A DNA stretch of 60,000 nucleotides from Antedon mediterranea (GCF_964355755.1 NC_092674.1:2115001-2175000), one strand, 5' to 3'. Shown: positions 33,901-48,900, numbered from the stretch's first letter. Program-made: numbers and translations. Notes: a model not told the origin generated them from the letters alone.

Positions 33901-36900
33901 TTTCAACAGCCTAGCCCTAGTGATAGAGATGGTGTGAGAGCACAGAAAACATCGTAATGGGGACAATTAATTCGTTCCCTCCCCGAGTTATTGTATTTTG
34001 CAATGTTGTACTGCTTTCGCAGGCTGTTCAGCTTTGAATTTACTTGCTTTGGAGACAAGTCTATTCCATACTCCTGCTTTTATTTTTTTAGAAATGTCTT
34101 TATAAATGTGGTTGTCCCTTTTATTACCTTTTAGTTCGCCAGACATTTTAACTTCCCCACACAAATTTATTTAGTAAAACTGTGACGTCTTCGCTCCTCA
34201 TTTTCGCCGAATATATATATACACGTGTGTAAAACAGCTGACAGCGACAGAAAATAAAAACACGAATGTTGGCCTTTTGTCATGTAAAAAAAAAATACGG
34301 TATTTTTTATTGGCAGCAGAAATGGGTACAAAAAATACGGTATAAATTTGTAAATACCGTATTTTATCCACAAATTTTGTGGGGAAAATACGGTATACAA
34401 AATACGGTATATTTTTTAAGAGCGCAGTTTCTGCTGCCAAAAATATACCGTATATATACGGTATTCAAAAAATACCGTATAATATACGGTATTTAGTTGG
34501 CAGCAGAAACAGGGCCTTATTGATCAATTAAGGTTTTGATATTTGTACAAAGAAGGTTGGAACGTCCTGTATAACAAAGAGGAAACAGATTAAATCGACA
34601 GGAAACAATATTTTGTTTCTATTTCTTTTCATCAATCTAAATAATATTGAATATTTAAAAAATTATGCTGGAATTAATTTTAAAGATTATCTAAAATATG
34701 ATTCTTATTTATAATATGGAAGTATGTTTAATTAAATTATATTAAAAGATTTTAGAATTTAAATTTAGATTAGTATTAAAAATAAAGATGAATCGCAAAT
34801 ACAAATTTGTTTGTTTTGTGCATATATTACCTGGATAAACCGACATAAGCCCTTACTTACTAAAGTGAGAGAACAATATCAAATAGGAATTTTTAGTTGA
34901 ACATCCCTACCTGGAAATGAGACACTTTGGGCATGTGCATGTTTAAATAAGCCATTTCTCTATTCTTTTGAGAGAGAGAAAGGAGAGGCACACATACTCA
35001 TGCTAAAAATACTGTGATAATAGTAATACATAGTTATCATATGACTCATTCCAATACCACCTCTCCCCCAATACCACACCCCCACCCTTCCCCCTTTCCT
35101 TTCATCCCTTGTGGGCTCATGCCGATATTTTTCCTGAAACTCGAGCCCATAGCGATGCGCTTTGTTCTTTTCCAAACCCGCCATTGCATACTGTATTTAG
35201 CTTTTAACGAACAGTTAAATCCCCATGGACAGAATTACCATACGAGAATATATACAGTGTAAAAAGAGTTAGTGGCCGGTTACATTTATTCCCTATAGCA
35301 ATAAAGTCTAGGCGATATCTGCTATGCAAACAAACACTTTAACTTTGATGTGTGCAGAGAATCAATAGTGACGTCACCTCATTCAAATAACACTTTAAAC
35401 CGTCAAATTGCCCGTTCATTGTCTCGTAATTATTGCAGTGCTTAAAGTGCTTGTGAGATTATGAATCAAGTCAAAGATTTGCTAGATTTAATGAGGCAAA
35501 AAATGCTTCTGTCTGCTTACACTTCTCATGTGCCACCACAGAGGGCATAAACAACCCTATTTTTTATTGAATAATATAATACGGACATATTGTATTTTTA
35601 AAAACATTTTCCTGTTGTTTTAAAATAGTAATTGTTAATTTCAAAGAAATAAATAACCAAACTCTCTTGACGCAAGTTGTAATATTGGTTTATTTTTTTG
35701 AACAGTTATGATTTGGTGTCTTGGTTTCTTGTCTCTATTTTCCATAGAATTTAAAGATTTTTTAAAATTTGTTTAAACATTGTTAGGAAATTATTACTTA
35801 TTAATACCATTTTATCTTATACAGTCTGAGATTTATGAAGAAGTTGAACTGGTTGATGTAAGCGTTGCAGAAAGTAGTACTAAAAACCCAAATAATAGCT
35901 TTCGGGTAAGTAGTAGTATTTTCACCTTAAGCTCTGTCTACGCTTATCAAACTTTATGTGACAAAAAAGTGTGATGTGCTCAAATATGGTATTGATATGA
36001 CATCATCATGTCCATATTATGGGCACATCATATCATGTCCATATATGGGCACATCACATTTTTTTGTCACATAAAGTTTGATAGTGTAGACAGAGCTTAA
36101 AAGCTAGTTTAGAGGGAATAATGGCAATACGTCTATGATGCACATAGTAGTACGGTTGCCACTACATTATCTCAGAATAATTATCACTCTGTTCCCCCTT
36201 CCTTTCTATAACTACAAAAAGATGCGCAAAATATAAACTTGAAAACCAAAGACTCCACCTTACTATGTTTGTTAGGGTATACTCTGCTCCTCTCTTACAA
36301 AGGAGTGTGAAGTACTTTTTAAATACCAGTACCCATTTCGGTTCCCTTGTGTGGGAGGAGTGATGTGTGTCTGCGGTGATTAGACCTCTGGATTTGAGAG
36401 TCCAAACCAATGCGCCAGAGTACCCAGGATGCACCACTATTACTATGACCAATTATTAGATGTGTTTTCCAAATACAATACAGTAATCTTTACCAAACCA
36501 AGTTCTTAATAACTACATTTTGTCCAGATATTTGGGTTTGACCTATTAAAACTGAAGAGAAAATATTAAAATATAACTTCAAGCTCTATTCTACCTTATT
36601 CCAATATCGCAAGCTAAAATACAGTACTATTCTCATGAATAAATAGAAGTAAACCAATTGTTAAGTTAGTAGATGAAAACATACATTTTCTAATTAGTCT
36701 ACAATCTTTAATTCCAAGATAATGAGAAGTGTTTCAGTAAACCAATAAGCCTCTTCAAGGTCACGTTAAGTAGCTTAGTAAATTCTAATTTCCGAATGCA
36801 CTTTATACGTAAATATTAGATGCAAATTTAAATACCCTTACAATTTTTGTTTGGTTATTGGTTCATTTAATCTTATACTGTTTATATCGAGACTGTCCTC

Positions 36901-39900
36901 AATAATTCTGCGGTATGCGCAACTTGAGACCGTTCACGTTTATTGGAAAAAGACAAAAGTAAACACTGTGAAGGTTATGAAAACCATTCTAATTGGTTCG
37001 TTTAAGAAGGTACTTAAATGCAAAAATGAAATTAGTATTGGATTTTTGTTAATTACCGTAAATGACCAAATAAGCATTATGAAGATCGAGAATTTTGTTT
37101 AGATTGAAGAAGTTCATTTGTTTCAGGGTTTATTCAACTATGAGGCTTTTAGACCCTGTTTCAGACGGTATTCATGTCATTTAATAGACCTACCGCACAT
37201 TCAGTCAACTAAGGTTATGTTCACACACATATGTAAAGGATGGAATAAGTTAATCTGAACTGAATGCATTTCTGTTTTTAACGGCAGTCATACTTGAGAT
37301 CGATTTGTTTTGATATATTCGGTTAATAACATAAACAAAAAAAAGACAATAAAACAAAACTTATTGAACAAGGATAAGCAAAGAAAGTTTTACTGTAAAT
37401 AATATAAAACTTATTTCCATTTGGGTTACCGGTATACCCTACTATGACTTGCATAAGTATAGTGCCAGCCTTTATGGCGTATGTGTAAACGTAGTCTAAA
37501 TCAGTCCGCATCTGAGCGCTTCAGAAAGAGATACTGTATATATATTCAATCATTTTAATAAGTTGATGATTAAATGTTCAGTATTATTACTTGTATTTGT
37601 CGAGTATTATCTGTCGTGTTTACAGAGTTTTGTACAATGAAATATTAAATTACTGGTAATAAGAGGCGCTTCTAATCTTGTCTTTGGCTACCTTATATCC
37701 TCAATGGTTTGTATTAATAAATGATAAGAATTTAGCTACTGTACAAGGATATTGAATAACCCTAGGGATCAGTTGACTCCGTAGTCTACAGTTGTACTAA
37801 TACTACTGATTACTCTGCTAATGATATTAAATTGAATTTCAAACCTGCTCTTTTGATTGAGTTTTCTACGTGATGACGAGTGTATTCTCAATTTAATTTA
37901 CTAGTTTTTCAATAAAAATTGAATACTGATGTGACAGTCGAATGCTTCACGTTGTAAATTACAATTTTTTAAAAATGATAAAAACGTGATGATTGTGAGA
38001 AAGAGAATTTATTAAGATGCATTTGATTTATGCTCACAAAAGATAAGCTATTTCTTGTTGTATCCTGCTGTTGATTTGTTCTTGGATGCTGATGATGTAT
38101 TTCAGCCAATCGTTTCTGTTCCTTGCTCTACCCACATAGTTCACCCACCTCTAGTTTTTGTGTTATCCTCTTTCTTAAGCTCTGTCTACACTATCAAACT
38201 AGTTTGACAAAAGTGATGTGCCCAATATGGTAGTGATATGCAAGCCTTGTCTTTTAAGGCGAGCAAGAGCAGTCACTCACCTAACACTCCTAACTACCAA
38301 TAACTAATCATTAAACAAATAAAATCTTGTACTTGCTGTTTGCTATATCTATAATTTCAAGTACAGTACATATAAACATATATTTGTGCTTATTTTGATT
38401 TATGTAGTAATTTTATCATGATTATGTATTATTTATACTGTTCACCTATTGTACCTTTATTCTGTTTTTGTTTTTTTTTGTTTTTTAGTTGTTTTTTTAT
38501 TTACTACATGTATAAGTATTTTTTTTTTCTGTCTGACATTTTGTAAGTAGGCCCTAATGTGTATTTACTACTGACCTATTGCATCGATTTATTGATTTGC
38601 TCGTTATACAATTGTTTTTAAGTATCTACTCAAGTGTGCAATTACTACTGTACAGTGTACATTTGTTTTTGTTTTTTTTTTTCAATGCATGCAAGTTAAT
38701 TATGTAAGTTTAATTATCATTTACCTTTTATATGTTGTTGTTTATATTTGTATGGACGCACCACCGAAAGGTGTGTGCCACTGATTCGAAAGTAAGTACC
38801 AATAAATACTGAATACTGAATACTGAACTGCCTATGAGGAGTGCGATTTACCCTTAAGTTAGTAAACTTCTACACACCAAAATACAAGTGCTTGTAGCTC
38901 ACCTATAAGGCCTGGATATGACATCATCGTGTCCATATATGGGCACATGACATTTTTTTTGTCACATAAAGTTTGATAGTGTAGACAGAGCTTTAGGCTG
39001 GTTCTTAGTATGCCTTTCTATCAATGTTCCTTTTTTTTAAATGTTTTTTAAAGTCCTTTCTTTAAAAAGTGTAATTTAACGATTTTTTTCTGTGATTATT
39101 ATTGAATTTCAAATAGTAAATGTCGGGAATTTAGTACAATTTTATGTAGTTTTAATGCTTTTAAACATTTTATTAAGCCAATCAATAGCAGTTTCCACAT
39201 TTTTGATTTGTGTTCTAAAAGTTATTTTGTAAAAAAAAGTTTAAATGATTGTAAAATCCTTTATATTCATGCACTAATAATTTCTGTAATTTTCTCGGAT
39301 CAAAATGCAAAAATTTAAGACCATTGAAAATTTGTATTTCTGTCAAGCGTTCGTCAGTATGACATGAGGTTTTTTATTATCTTTTCAAGAAATCAATTGA
39401 TTTTGCAGTATGTGTTAGCAACCAAGAATACAGTTAATTATACATTGTAAAGATTTTAATTACATTTCCTAATGAAGATTTCAATTTATTGTTTTAGGTA
39501 AAATAAAAGTAAACTTTCTATGATTTTAACTAATTTTTTTCTTAGAAAATTGAATCTTGAATATTTTACCTAATATGTATTGTATTCTCATTAATCGCAA
39601 AATGTGATATTTTTTCAAATTTGAGCATCGTGCTACAATACATGGCATTTATTTTTAATTAAAAATAATGTGTTTGTTTTCAATTTATTTTTAAGAGATT
39701 TGCATTTTAAAATACATTTTATTATTATTGAATGATAATAAACTGAATAGACTCAAATTTTTTATTATAAAAGAAGGCAGACACGTTTCAAACATGATTT
39801 CATAATAAAATGGTTATTATATTGTTCAATAAATATTTTTTAAATATGAATTCTGATGCATGTTGTATGCAAAATGTTGTTCATATGAAGTTATATAAAT

Positions 39901-42900
39901 GTTTTCATGTAATAATTTGCATTCACATTTGTAACTCATTAGTTTGTCCTACTGTACATTATGATGATCGAGGTAATAAAATAATATTAAACAACCATTC
40001 AACAAAACGATAGCAATCTGAGATTATTGTGTAAATACCCTATTCTTCAAAATGTGTGCATTTTACTACGAGTATACTCTGTCCATCAGAAAAGGTTATA
40101 TCAGCCGTCTGTTCGTCTGCAGTTGCCCTGGCAACAGCGGTAATTAGTGCTGAGTGGGTTGTGAGAAACGTTGCATCGGTGGCGGCTGCTCTAGAGGTGG
40201 GCGTATATTTATCGTATCAACACAGTCAGTACTAATTCATCTAACAGATTTTACAGTGAAATTGTTTATATGTATAAGTAACAGATAAGGTAAACTCTGT
40301 ATATTGCGAGACAAGGTGATTCCAGCGTTATAAATTCACGCTGGAAACCTTAACATTAACAAAACAAATTTCTTCAGAGTATATCAGTAACTGATGTGGG
40401 TGTATCACATACGCCCCTTCCCCAATATAATTTTTTAATTACTGAATGTACTGAAATAATTTTGTCAGAAAATAAAATTTTTAAAAGATTTGTTAATTAC
40501 AAATTATTGATTGATAAAGTTTGCTATTACCAGCTGACAATCTGTATGTAATGCTTTGAAATAATTAATAATTGTTGATCTGACAAAATTTTGGATCTCT
40601 GTTGTAACGATGTGCTGACGTGTTGTATTCTCCAACATAGGCTACGTCCTACTGTAGGTCTTTAACTGCCTCGTGTACAGCATGTCACAGATATACCTCG
40701 GAGTCTTTGGTTATGTTTCGAAATCTGTCCGCACGAAAAACTGAATGGCACCGGACGACAATTTTGTGAAAATTTAGTATGATTTACATAGAAATTTTTT
40801 AAAATCCTTTGTTTATATCTGAAAGGTCACTACACAGTCCAGAAGAACCAGTGTTTACCTTGGTCGGGTCAACTCCAGCCTCCAAAGCCCTGCTAAATCC
40901 GGACGCAATAAAAAAAAAAATGTTAAGGAATGATTAGTCCCGGAAATTCAAGTTTTGTAAATGCACTTGAAATCATTTACAATTTTGTTCTGGTTCAGGC
41001 ATCGGTATATTCAATAGTAGACAAGTTTATCATTGATCTGTTCCAAACCTTGATCTGAACTGTCCAACGCTAAGGTCACAATGTCAATAAATAATTGCAA
41101 TTTTGTGTTAAGGCAGCAAAAACTGGTCATAGATAATCATCACTATTAACCACCGGTCCTTTGACATTTAAACATCAAATCAATTAAACATTTAAACATT
41201 TTTTTTTTAAATTATTGCTTTTTCTGATCTTGTCCTGTTTATATTTAAAAAAAAAAATATTTAAGATTGTTGAAAAACAGTGTTGAATTGATTATTTCTA
41301 GGTATTTAGATATCATGAGATGATTTAGAATTTCTTATTATTTCTCTAGGCATTAGGTATCCTATGAGATTGTATTCCCTTAGAATTTCTCGATTTATCC
41401 AAGAAACACTTTATTATTTTGCCTTCAGAAAATGTCGATTTGTGTCTATTTTTAGAAATAACTTGTCACTTTCAGGGAATAAATTACACAATTTTATGAA
41501 TTGAATATTGTATTGAGTTACTTACTATCTAGTTTGAAGCATTTCATATTTTGTGATGAGAAGTGTATCTATAAATAAATATTGCTTTTACAATTTCATT
41601 TATTTCTTTACACTTCTTCTGCTGCTAGTGTAGTGTTTTTCAAAGTTGGCTGTTGTGTCATATGGTAGGTTTATATTTCATGACTATGTAGAGCGCGCGG
41701 TACAAAAATGTTTGTTTGCCTAGGTAGTATTTTGGTTAAATACAATATTATCAGAGCTTTGACTAGCTCTACATTTAGATTAGATGTTGTTTTTGGAAAT
41801 GTGAGATGAATAAAGGAGTTTAAAATAAGGGAGAACAATTGTGCACACTGTCGTTTCGTAATAGGCGCTGGTTGATGGTTCCATAGAGGGTCTAATCCAA
41901 ATTTTCTTAATTTAAGATAAATATTACAAATACAAAATTAAATACAAAAAAAAGCTATGATAAAGTTGAAAAAAGTATTTATAAACAAGGTATTATTGTA
42001 TATTGAGGAGACTTAAGTTTATCAAACATAAGCCATCACCTTGTTGTGTATTTGTAAAGCCTTCCCATTGGTAAATATCTTTTATTCATTTTCATTATCT
42101 AACAGGAAGCGAATTTATAAGCCACCTTGTCCTCCCAGTTTTTTATTTAAAAAAAATTAAAATTGCTTTTTGTTCAACCTCCCCTTTCCAATACCATTTA
42201 TCCGCCCCTGATAAAAACAAGGCCATATACATGGCTGCAGTCGTTTGTGCAAATTTGAGTTTGTGGTTATACCGACCGACATACAGTAGTGATCTGTAGA
42301 GTCGCGTGCTTGCAAATAATTATTGTTTTCATTTTTTTTACACAGGTGATAAATCCTTTTCGAACCTTGCACCTGATAGCAGATTCACGCAAAGATATGG
42401 AAGACTGGATAAGTGCCATTAGATCTGCAAGTAATAAAGATTTCTATGATGTAAGTTCAAATCTTTAAATGCTCATATTAAGAAACTACACATATATGCA
42501 ATCCTATGTGTCAGGTTGTTTTTTTTCTGAATCCTCTGATATCATGTAATATAAAATATATTTTTGGTACTGCAAGTTGTAAATTATAAATTCACACTAC
42601 ACACTAGAACACGCATTCTTCTTGTTGCATATGTGTGTTATTAACAAGTTGTTTTTTCCTGAAACCTGATATGCGTAAAATCTTTATTTTATGTTGTTAC
42701 TGCAAGCTGCAAACCAATTTTGTTTTTTATACGTGTTTGTGAAAACCCAATAAATATATCATGAATGATTCCACCAAACTTTCGAGTTAAAATACCAATT
42801 GTAAGGCATACTGCTACTGATAAATAGGCAAACTGCCTTAAAATGTCTTAACATGTTTCGAGAAACTATTCTCATGATCAGAACAGAAAACAACGCCAAG

Positions 42901-45900
42901 AGTACTTATATACCAATAGGACAATAAATTATAACTTGAACTTGAAATTATAAACGCACTACAAACTAGGAAACAAGGATACTGTCATGATTTCAGATTC
43001 AGATAACATTTATTTAGATAATAATGAATGAACATATACAAAATAGAAAAAAGATATTAAAGTGAACATAGATAAAGCAGGAATTGTTAATCATTATTAT
43101 CATGGATCCCTTCTAGAAGTTAAAAACTTGTCTCGCAGGGACCCACAACAAAACACATTACTAAACTAGAAAGCCACTCTGAGAGTGCATACCTCCGCCT
43201 ACTGTAAAATTCTCCTACATAAGATTTCTCCGGTTAAAAAAAATATATATTTGTGTGTGTCTTAATGTTGTTTGTGATTTAGGCTAATTTCACTACAAGC
43301 ATGTGTATGCGTGTTTGGTGTAATGGTTATGTAACAAGCCTTTCAATTAACAATAGCTTCAGTTGACTAACAATAGAACAGCAACGCGAAAATCAAACGA
43401 GTGAACTTGAAAAGAAATAGGTTTTTGAAACTACTAGCATCAACAAATTTGCACATTAAATCAAATTATGTTTGAAAATTACAAATCACAAATTATAACT
43501 CTTGCCTCTTGTACAAAAATGAAGTTTTTTGGACAAGTAGTTCTCGAGAAAATGCAACTTCAGTTTACTTGTTACTTTAAGACTGCTCGCCGGCTTTTGA
43601 AAAATTCTGTCCTATCTTTTAACACTAGCAGGTCTGAAACGTATACTAAAAAGTGGTCCAGAATTGGGACCATGGTCCCAAATGGTCCCAAAATGGAATG
43701 GTCCTTGACCACATATTTATCTGTATATTCATTTTGGTAAAGATCTTGTAATTATTTTTTGAGTAATCCTGCTAACTAACAAACAAACAAACAAACACAC
43801 GCTACCGATTACATATACATCCTTGGCGGAGGTAAAAAAATAAAAAATAAACCTAGAGTATATAATTATATAGTTAAGGATAACAAATTACAGTAGTTCG
43901 ACCTTCAAACGTAAAATATCTAGGCTTGCAATTACGGCGAAGACAAACTAAGGTTAGCCGTATCTGTGTCTTATCCTGGATCTGATACAGTTATTAAAGT
44001 TGATATTTGCTACAAGATAGCAATGTCGGAATCAATTCTGTAAGCAATTTGTAAGACATTTCGCAATCATTTTACCTCAGAACTTTGTGACATCTTATTT
44101 CCAACGTGATTTGTGATAGTTTGTATTAAAGAGGAAATACGTTTTTTAGAAATATATGAATGAAGCTATGAGTAAAAGGTCTATATTAATACTGTTTAAC
44201 TTTATAATAAATAACATATCAATTTAAAGTTGTAATTACATATAACTTCATCATAACAATATTAATAAAAAAAGAAAATATTTCCATAGTTGTCTTAACA
44301 CTGCTGCCAATCTATAGATTAGATTAACTTTTAGGCTAATTCTCTTTTTGTTATTTTTATGTGTGTTTTAAAATTTATTATATTTTCATCCCGTAATTGG
44401 TGTATACACTGTTGGATGTGAAATAATACAATAAAAAATAACATAATAAATAATACTAAAAAATAAGAAGAAATAAACGTTGACTAGTTGACTAGTATGT
44501 TGTTTCATTTTCTGTGAAAGCTAAATGAATTGTAGAGCCCATGGTTGAGATTACTACTAAGTCATGTCCTAAATAATAGGGGAAAACCCTTCTTTTTTTT
44601 TCGATTACACAGTAGTTCACACAATATCTGTATTAACTCTTTATAAAAAACTTATTCAAAGATTGCAATAAATTTAACAATAAACTTAATAATCCATTCA
44701 CTGCACAACTAATAATAAATCTTAAACGAAAATAACAATGTTTTTTTTTTTATTTTCACTTATAAACTTTTATATTTCGTTCAGCATTGTCTACTGGCCC
44801 GTTTAGCCTACTGTAATATCTTCTTTCTTTTCCCTTAACAATAACATTTTTATTGCAGTGTTATCATTGTTTATGTTTCTTCGTTTCCGTTATAAAATAT
44901 ATTTTTGGCTTATCAGATTATTACCTTCATCTTTGTTTAATTATTTTTTTTTCAGTCTGGTAGTGAGCACATCGGTGATATGCTTTCTGGGATGCACAAT
45001 TGGTATGCGTGCTCCCATGCGAGACCGACCTATTGCAATGTATGTCGGGAAGCGCTACCTGGTGTTACATCACACGGACTGTCCTGTGAAGGTATTATAA
45101 TTAAAAAAGTACTCTATTACCGTATATCCTCTGGTATAATCCCACCCCCTGGTATAATCCCACCCCTCTAGAACACAAAATTTGGGCCGACTTTAGGGGG
45201 TGGGACTACACCTGTGGAAACTCTCAAGACTATACCCACAGTATATTAAAGATGCATATTTTATTGTACGATTTCTTGGGATGTTGATAAATGCATAATA
45301 TACATAAAGCTCTGTCTGTCTACATACACTATCAAACTAGTTTGACAAAAAAAAGTGTGATGTGCCCAAATATGGTGGTGATATGCCTAAATATGGTAGT
45401 GATATGCATAAATATGGTTACTGTTAGTGATATGCCTAAATAGGGTAGTGATATGACATCATCATGTCCATATATGGGCACATCACATTTTTTTGTAAAA
45501 TAAAGTTTGATAGTGTAGACTTATACTTATCTTATTGACAGTTTGTAAATTTAAAGCACATAAACGATGCGCTGTGCGTGCTGGAAACAACTGCAAATGG
45601 ACGACTTTAGCATCCATTGGAAAGGACATCATTGAAGAGGATGATGGTGGAGTAAGTATATCATTATCTTTATTTAATTGTTTTTGTCTTAATCACCCTG
45701 TAGCATTATCATCATCTTGTATCATTATCATAATCATCATTAGCATTATCTTTAAAATATGATTTTGCCACAAATGATATTAAAGTGAATATCCTGTGTA
45801 GTTTAAAGGCCAATTTACACAGACGAGTGGTAACGGTAGGTGCAAAACTGCATAACTTGTCCACATAGAATCTGTATCTATGCTAAGCGGAAACAGCCCA

Positions 45901-48900
45901 TCCGCTCCACGTTGTGTACAAATGGTCATAAGGAATAACATATATTCTTTATTTGTATTATGGTTAACACTCGTCTATGTAAATTTTCATTTATTGTAAA
46001 ATTATGGCAAGTTTAATCATGAAGACATTGTTGGTGTAGCTTTAATTGGCTAAATCCTGAGCATCTCATCACCTTTTATAAAGCCTTGTCAACACTATGA
46101 AACTTTATGTGACAAAAAAATGCCCATATATGGACATGATGATATCAAACTAGTTTGATAGTGTAGACAGAGCTTAACAATAACTTGTTCACTGTTACAT
46201 GTATCAGTTATAAACTTCAGTTGTTTTACCTGTTGAAGGCTGTACAGCTTTGGAATCGAAATACAGAGAATATTAATTTATTGTTATGAGTGTAATTTAT
46301 ATTAACATGATAGATTCAAAGCTACTTAATGGATATAATAAGAAGTATGTAGTAGATTGCTTAGCTTGTGTACATATATTGATACAAGTTATTTAGTACG
46401 TCTGCTTGGAAACCACCACGTTGAGTGTCGTTACCATTAAATTAAAATCTATAAGGCAACTGACAAATATTCATATTGATTGTACATTAACGACACGAAT
46501 CACATGCAGAGATGAGACTTTTAGTCGATAATAATTGCGTTGTAACTCAGCTAGAGTGACTTAAGCAAAAAGCATCGTTGGTTTTCATTACGGTCGTTTT
46601 CATCAGGGGGTTGCATGATTGTAGACATTAAGTATTCTTGCCAACGTTTATAAATTTAAACATTCTATGAGTTCGACATTTTATTGGCTAAATGATGCGT
46701 TATTAGTCCAATGATAATCCTCATTATCAGGATAATGACCCGATTGAGAAATAGACTTCGCTGAATCGCAGATCGAACGTGACTTTGTGGGCATGTAAAT
46801 TTGATATTACGGCACGGTACTTCAAACCATACTATGCTATTACAACAAGTATGCACACCCCCACAGTTCGTTGCTCTACTTTTTTAAGCTGAGCATCGAT
46901 TTGGTTGGAAGTAGGGATGATTTATTGAAAATAATTTCTATCTGAAGGTGGAGGAGGACTGCAATATTAAATATCAGTCTGCTTTCAAATTTAGAAATCA
47001 TTTGACTTCTAATTTCAATGAAAAAATAAGTAATATCAATACTGTACATTGAAAGTAAATACTAGAATATATAAGAAATATAATAAATAAATCCAAAGGC
47101 AAATTACTGAAAAAATGACAATGCTGTGGGTATCAGTGGCTGGATCTCAATGTAGATAAAAAAAAAGCGAAAAGATAAATCAAAACGATAAAGTAAAACA
47201 GCCAGAAAAATTAGCAGAGCTTTCGGGCAACACTATAGCCCTTCATCAGTAAAATAAATAATTATAAATACCGACCAATCAATGGACCATTGTATTTTAG
47301 GCAACAAATTAATGTTTAAAGCACTCTTTGATCAAACTTGGTTTTACTCATTCACATTTATTTTATTTATTTATTTATAACTTCACAATTTCAATATATA
47401 TAATTGATTGCAAGGATAATAATAATTCAACATTTATTAGTTTCTATCAATGGTATAACAATATAATAAAAAAGAATGATAATTTATAATGAGAAAATAC
47501 AAAAAATACCATTAATAGAGGATCTTGCAAGAAGAGAATACTTGTCACGCAAGACCCATAAACAAAACAAAAAAATACATTTGTATATAATTATTAAGAT
47601 CCTGTATAAAAGAAGTTAACCATTCTGTTTTTGCAAGAAAGACGACACAACATAAATAAAATAAAAGTGATATCATTGTTTCCTTTTGCAGATTTTGTCA
47701 TAAAAATGATAATTTCTCTTTTGTGTGTTGTAGACTTTTTAGACTCCTTCTATTGAATGGATATTAAATACTGTAATCCTAATTCTTTCTGATCCTATTA
47801 GAATTTACATAACAAAAACTTATGGCTCAAAACTGATTTAATTTGATCACTCCTAAATATCAAATAACAAATATTGCATGTATAACAGATTATTTCTAAG
47901 AACATTAAATCTTTTATGATGCATATTTTGTATCATTTATTGTTTTATTTTTTTAATTTATGTAATCATTATTTTAAGGAGAGAATAATTCAAACAATAC
48001 ATTTTTTTAAGCTAACATTTTCTAATTGATAAGCTCTGCATTTATTTTTAGAATATTGCCAGCACTTTTTTCAAATTATTCTTCCATTTTTTTCTTTCCC
48101 TTTATTGTTTATTCTTTCTCTTTTATTTTTTTCTCTTTTGCTTTTTTATTTATATCTTTTGTTTGGTTTTCTTTTTGCCTATTAATTCATGTAATATTAT
48201 ACAATCGCATTGGCTACTATCTAGTAGATGACATTCAAACATTTGCGACTTCTATCTGACTTAGTTTAAACTAATCTACACCATTCATATCAAACCTTAC
48301 CTGTCATCAACGATAGATGCTATTGACGTCATGGCAACAGATTCCCATTTCTCTCTGACAGTCGTTGTTACTGATACAATAAAGCACATTGTCACGCTTG
48401 GATGCATCCACTTCCGTTTGATGTGTTCAGCAGTTTGAAGACAACCGTTTTATCAGTCGCATCATTACCGTCATTATATTTTATATGGTTGTTTTTTAGA
48501 GTACATGTAATTATGTTGCTGCTATGTCAAGATTAATCCAAACATTAGTAGAGATACAGTACTGTACATGATAGTGCTTCTACTGTACCAACTACATTTG
48601 ATTGAATAAACACACTGTACTCGCAACTAAACTACATTTGATACAATAACACACTGTACTCGACACTAAACTACATTTGATACAATAACACACTGTATTC
48701 GCAACTAAACTACATTTGATAGAATAACGCACTGTACTCGCAACTAAACTACATTTGATACAATAACACACTGTACTCGCAACTAAACTACATTTGATAG
48801 AATAACACACTGTACTCGCAACTAAACTACATTTGATACAATAACACACTGTACTCGCAACTAAACTACATTTGATACAATAACACACTGTACTCGCAAC

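Larger units (their letters stand above)
46177..48589 (+). other. DGK intron 7, proximal part
   Basis: Contains the element remnant at 47095-47250, a reverse LINE tail at about 47370-47580 (CTTGTCACGCAAGACCCAT), and a CRE/X-box-like site at 48324. The rest is AT-rich with nothing recognised. Confidence 0.45.

Noticed and set aside
34167-34496. Overlapping open frames rich in KYGI/IPYFVY repeats
   Set aside because: Produced by the ATACCGTAT repeats of the foldback element.
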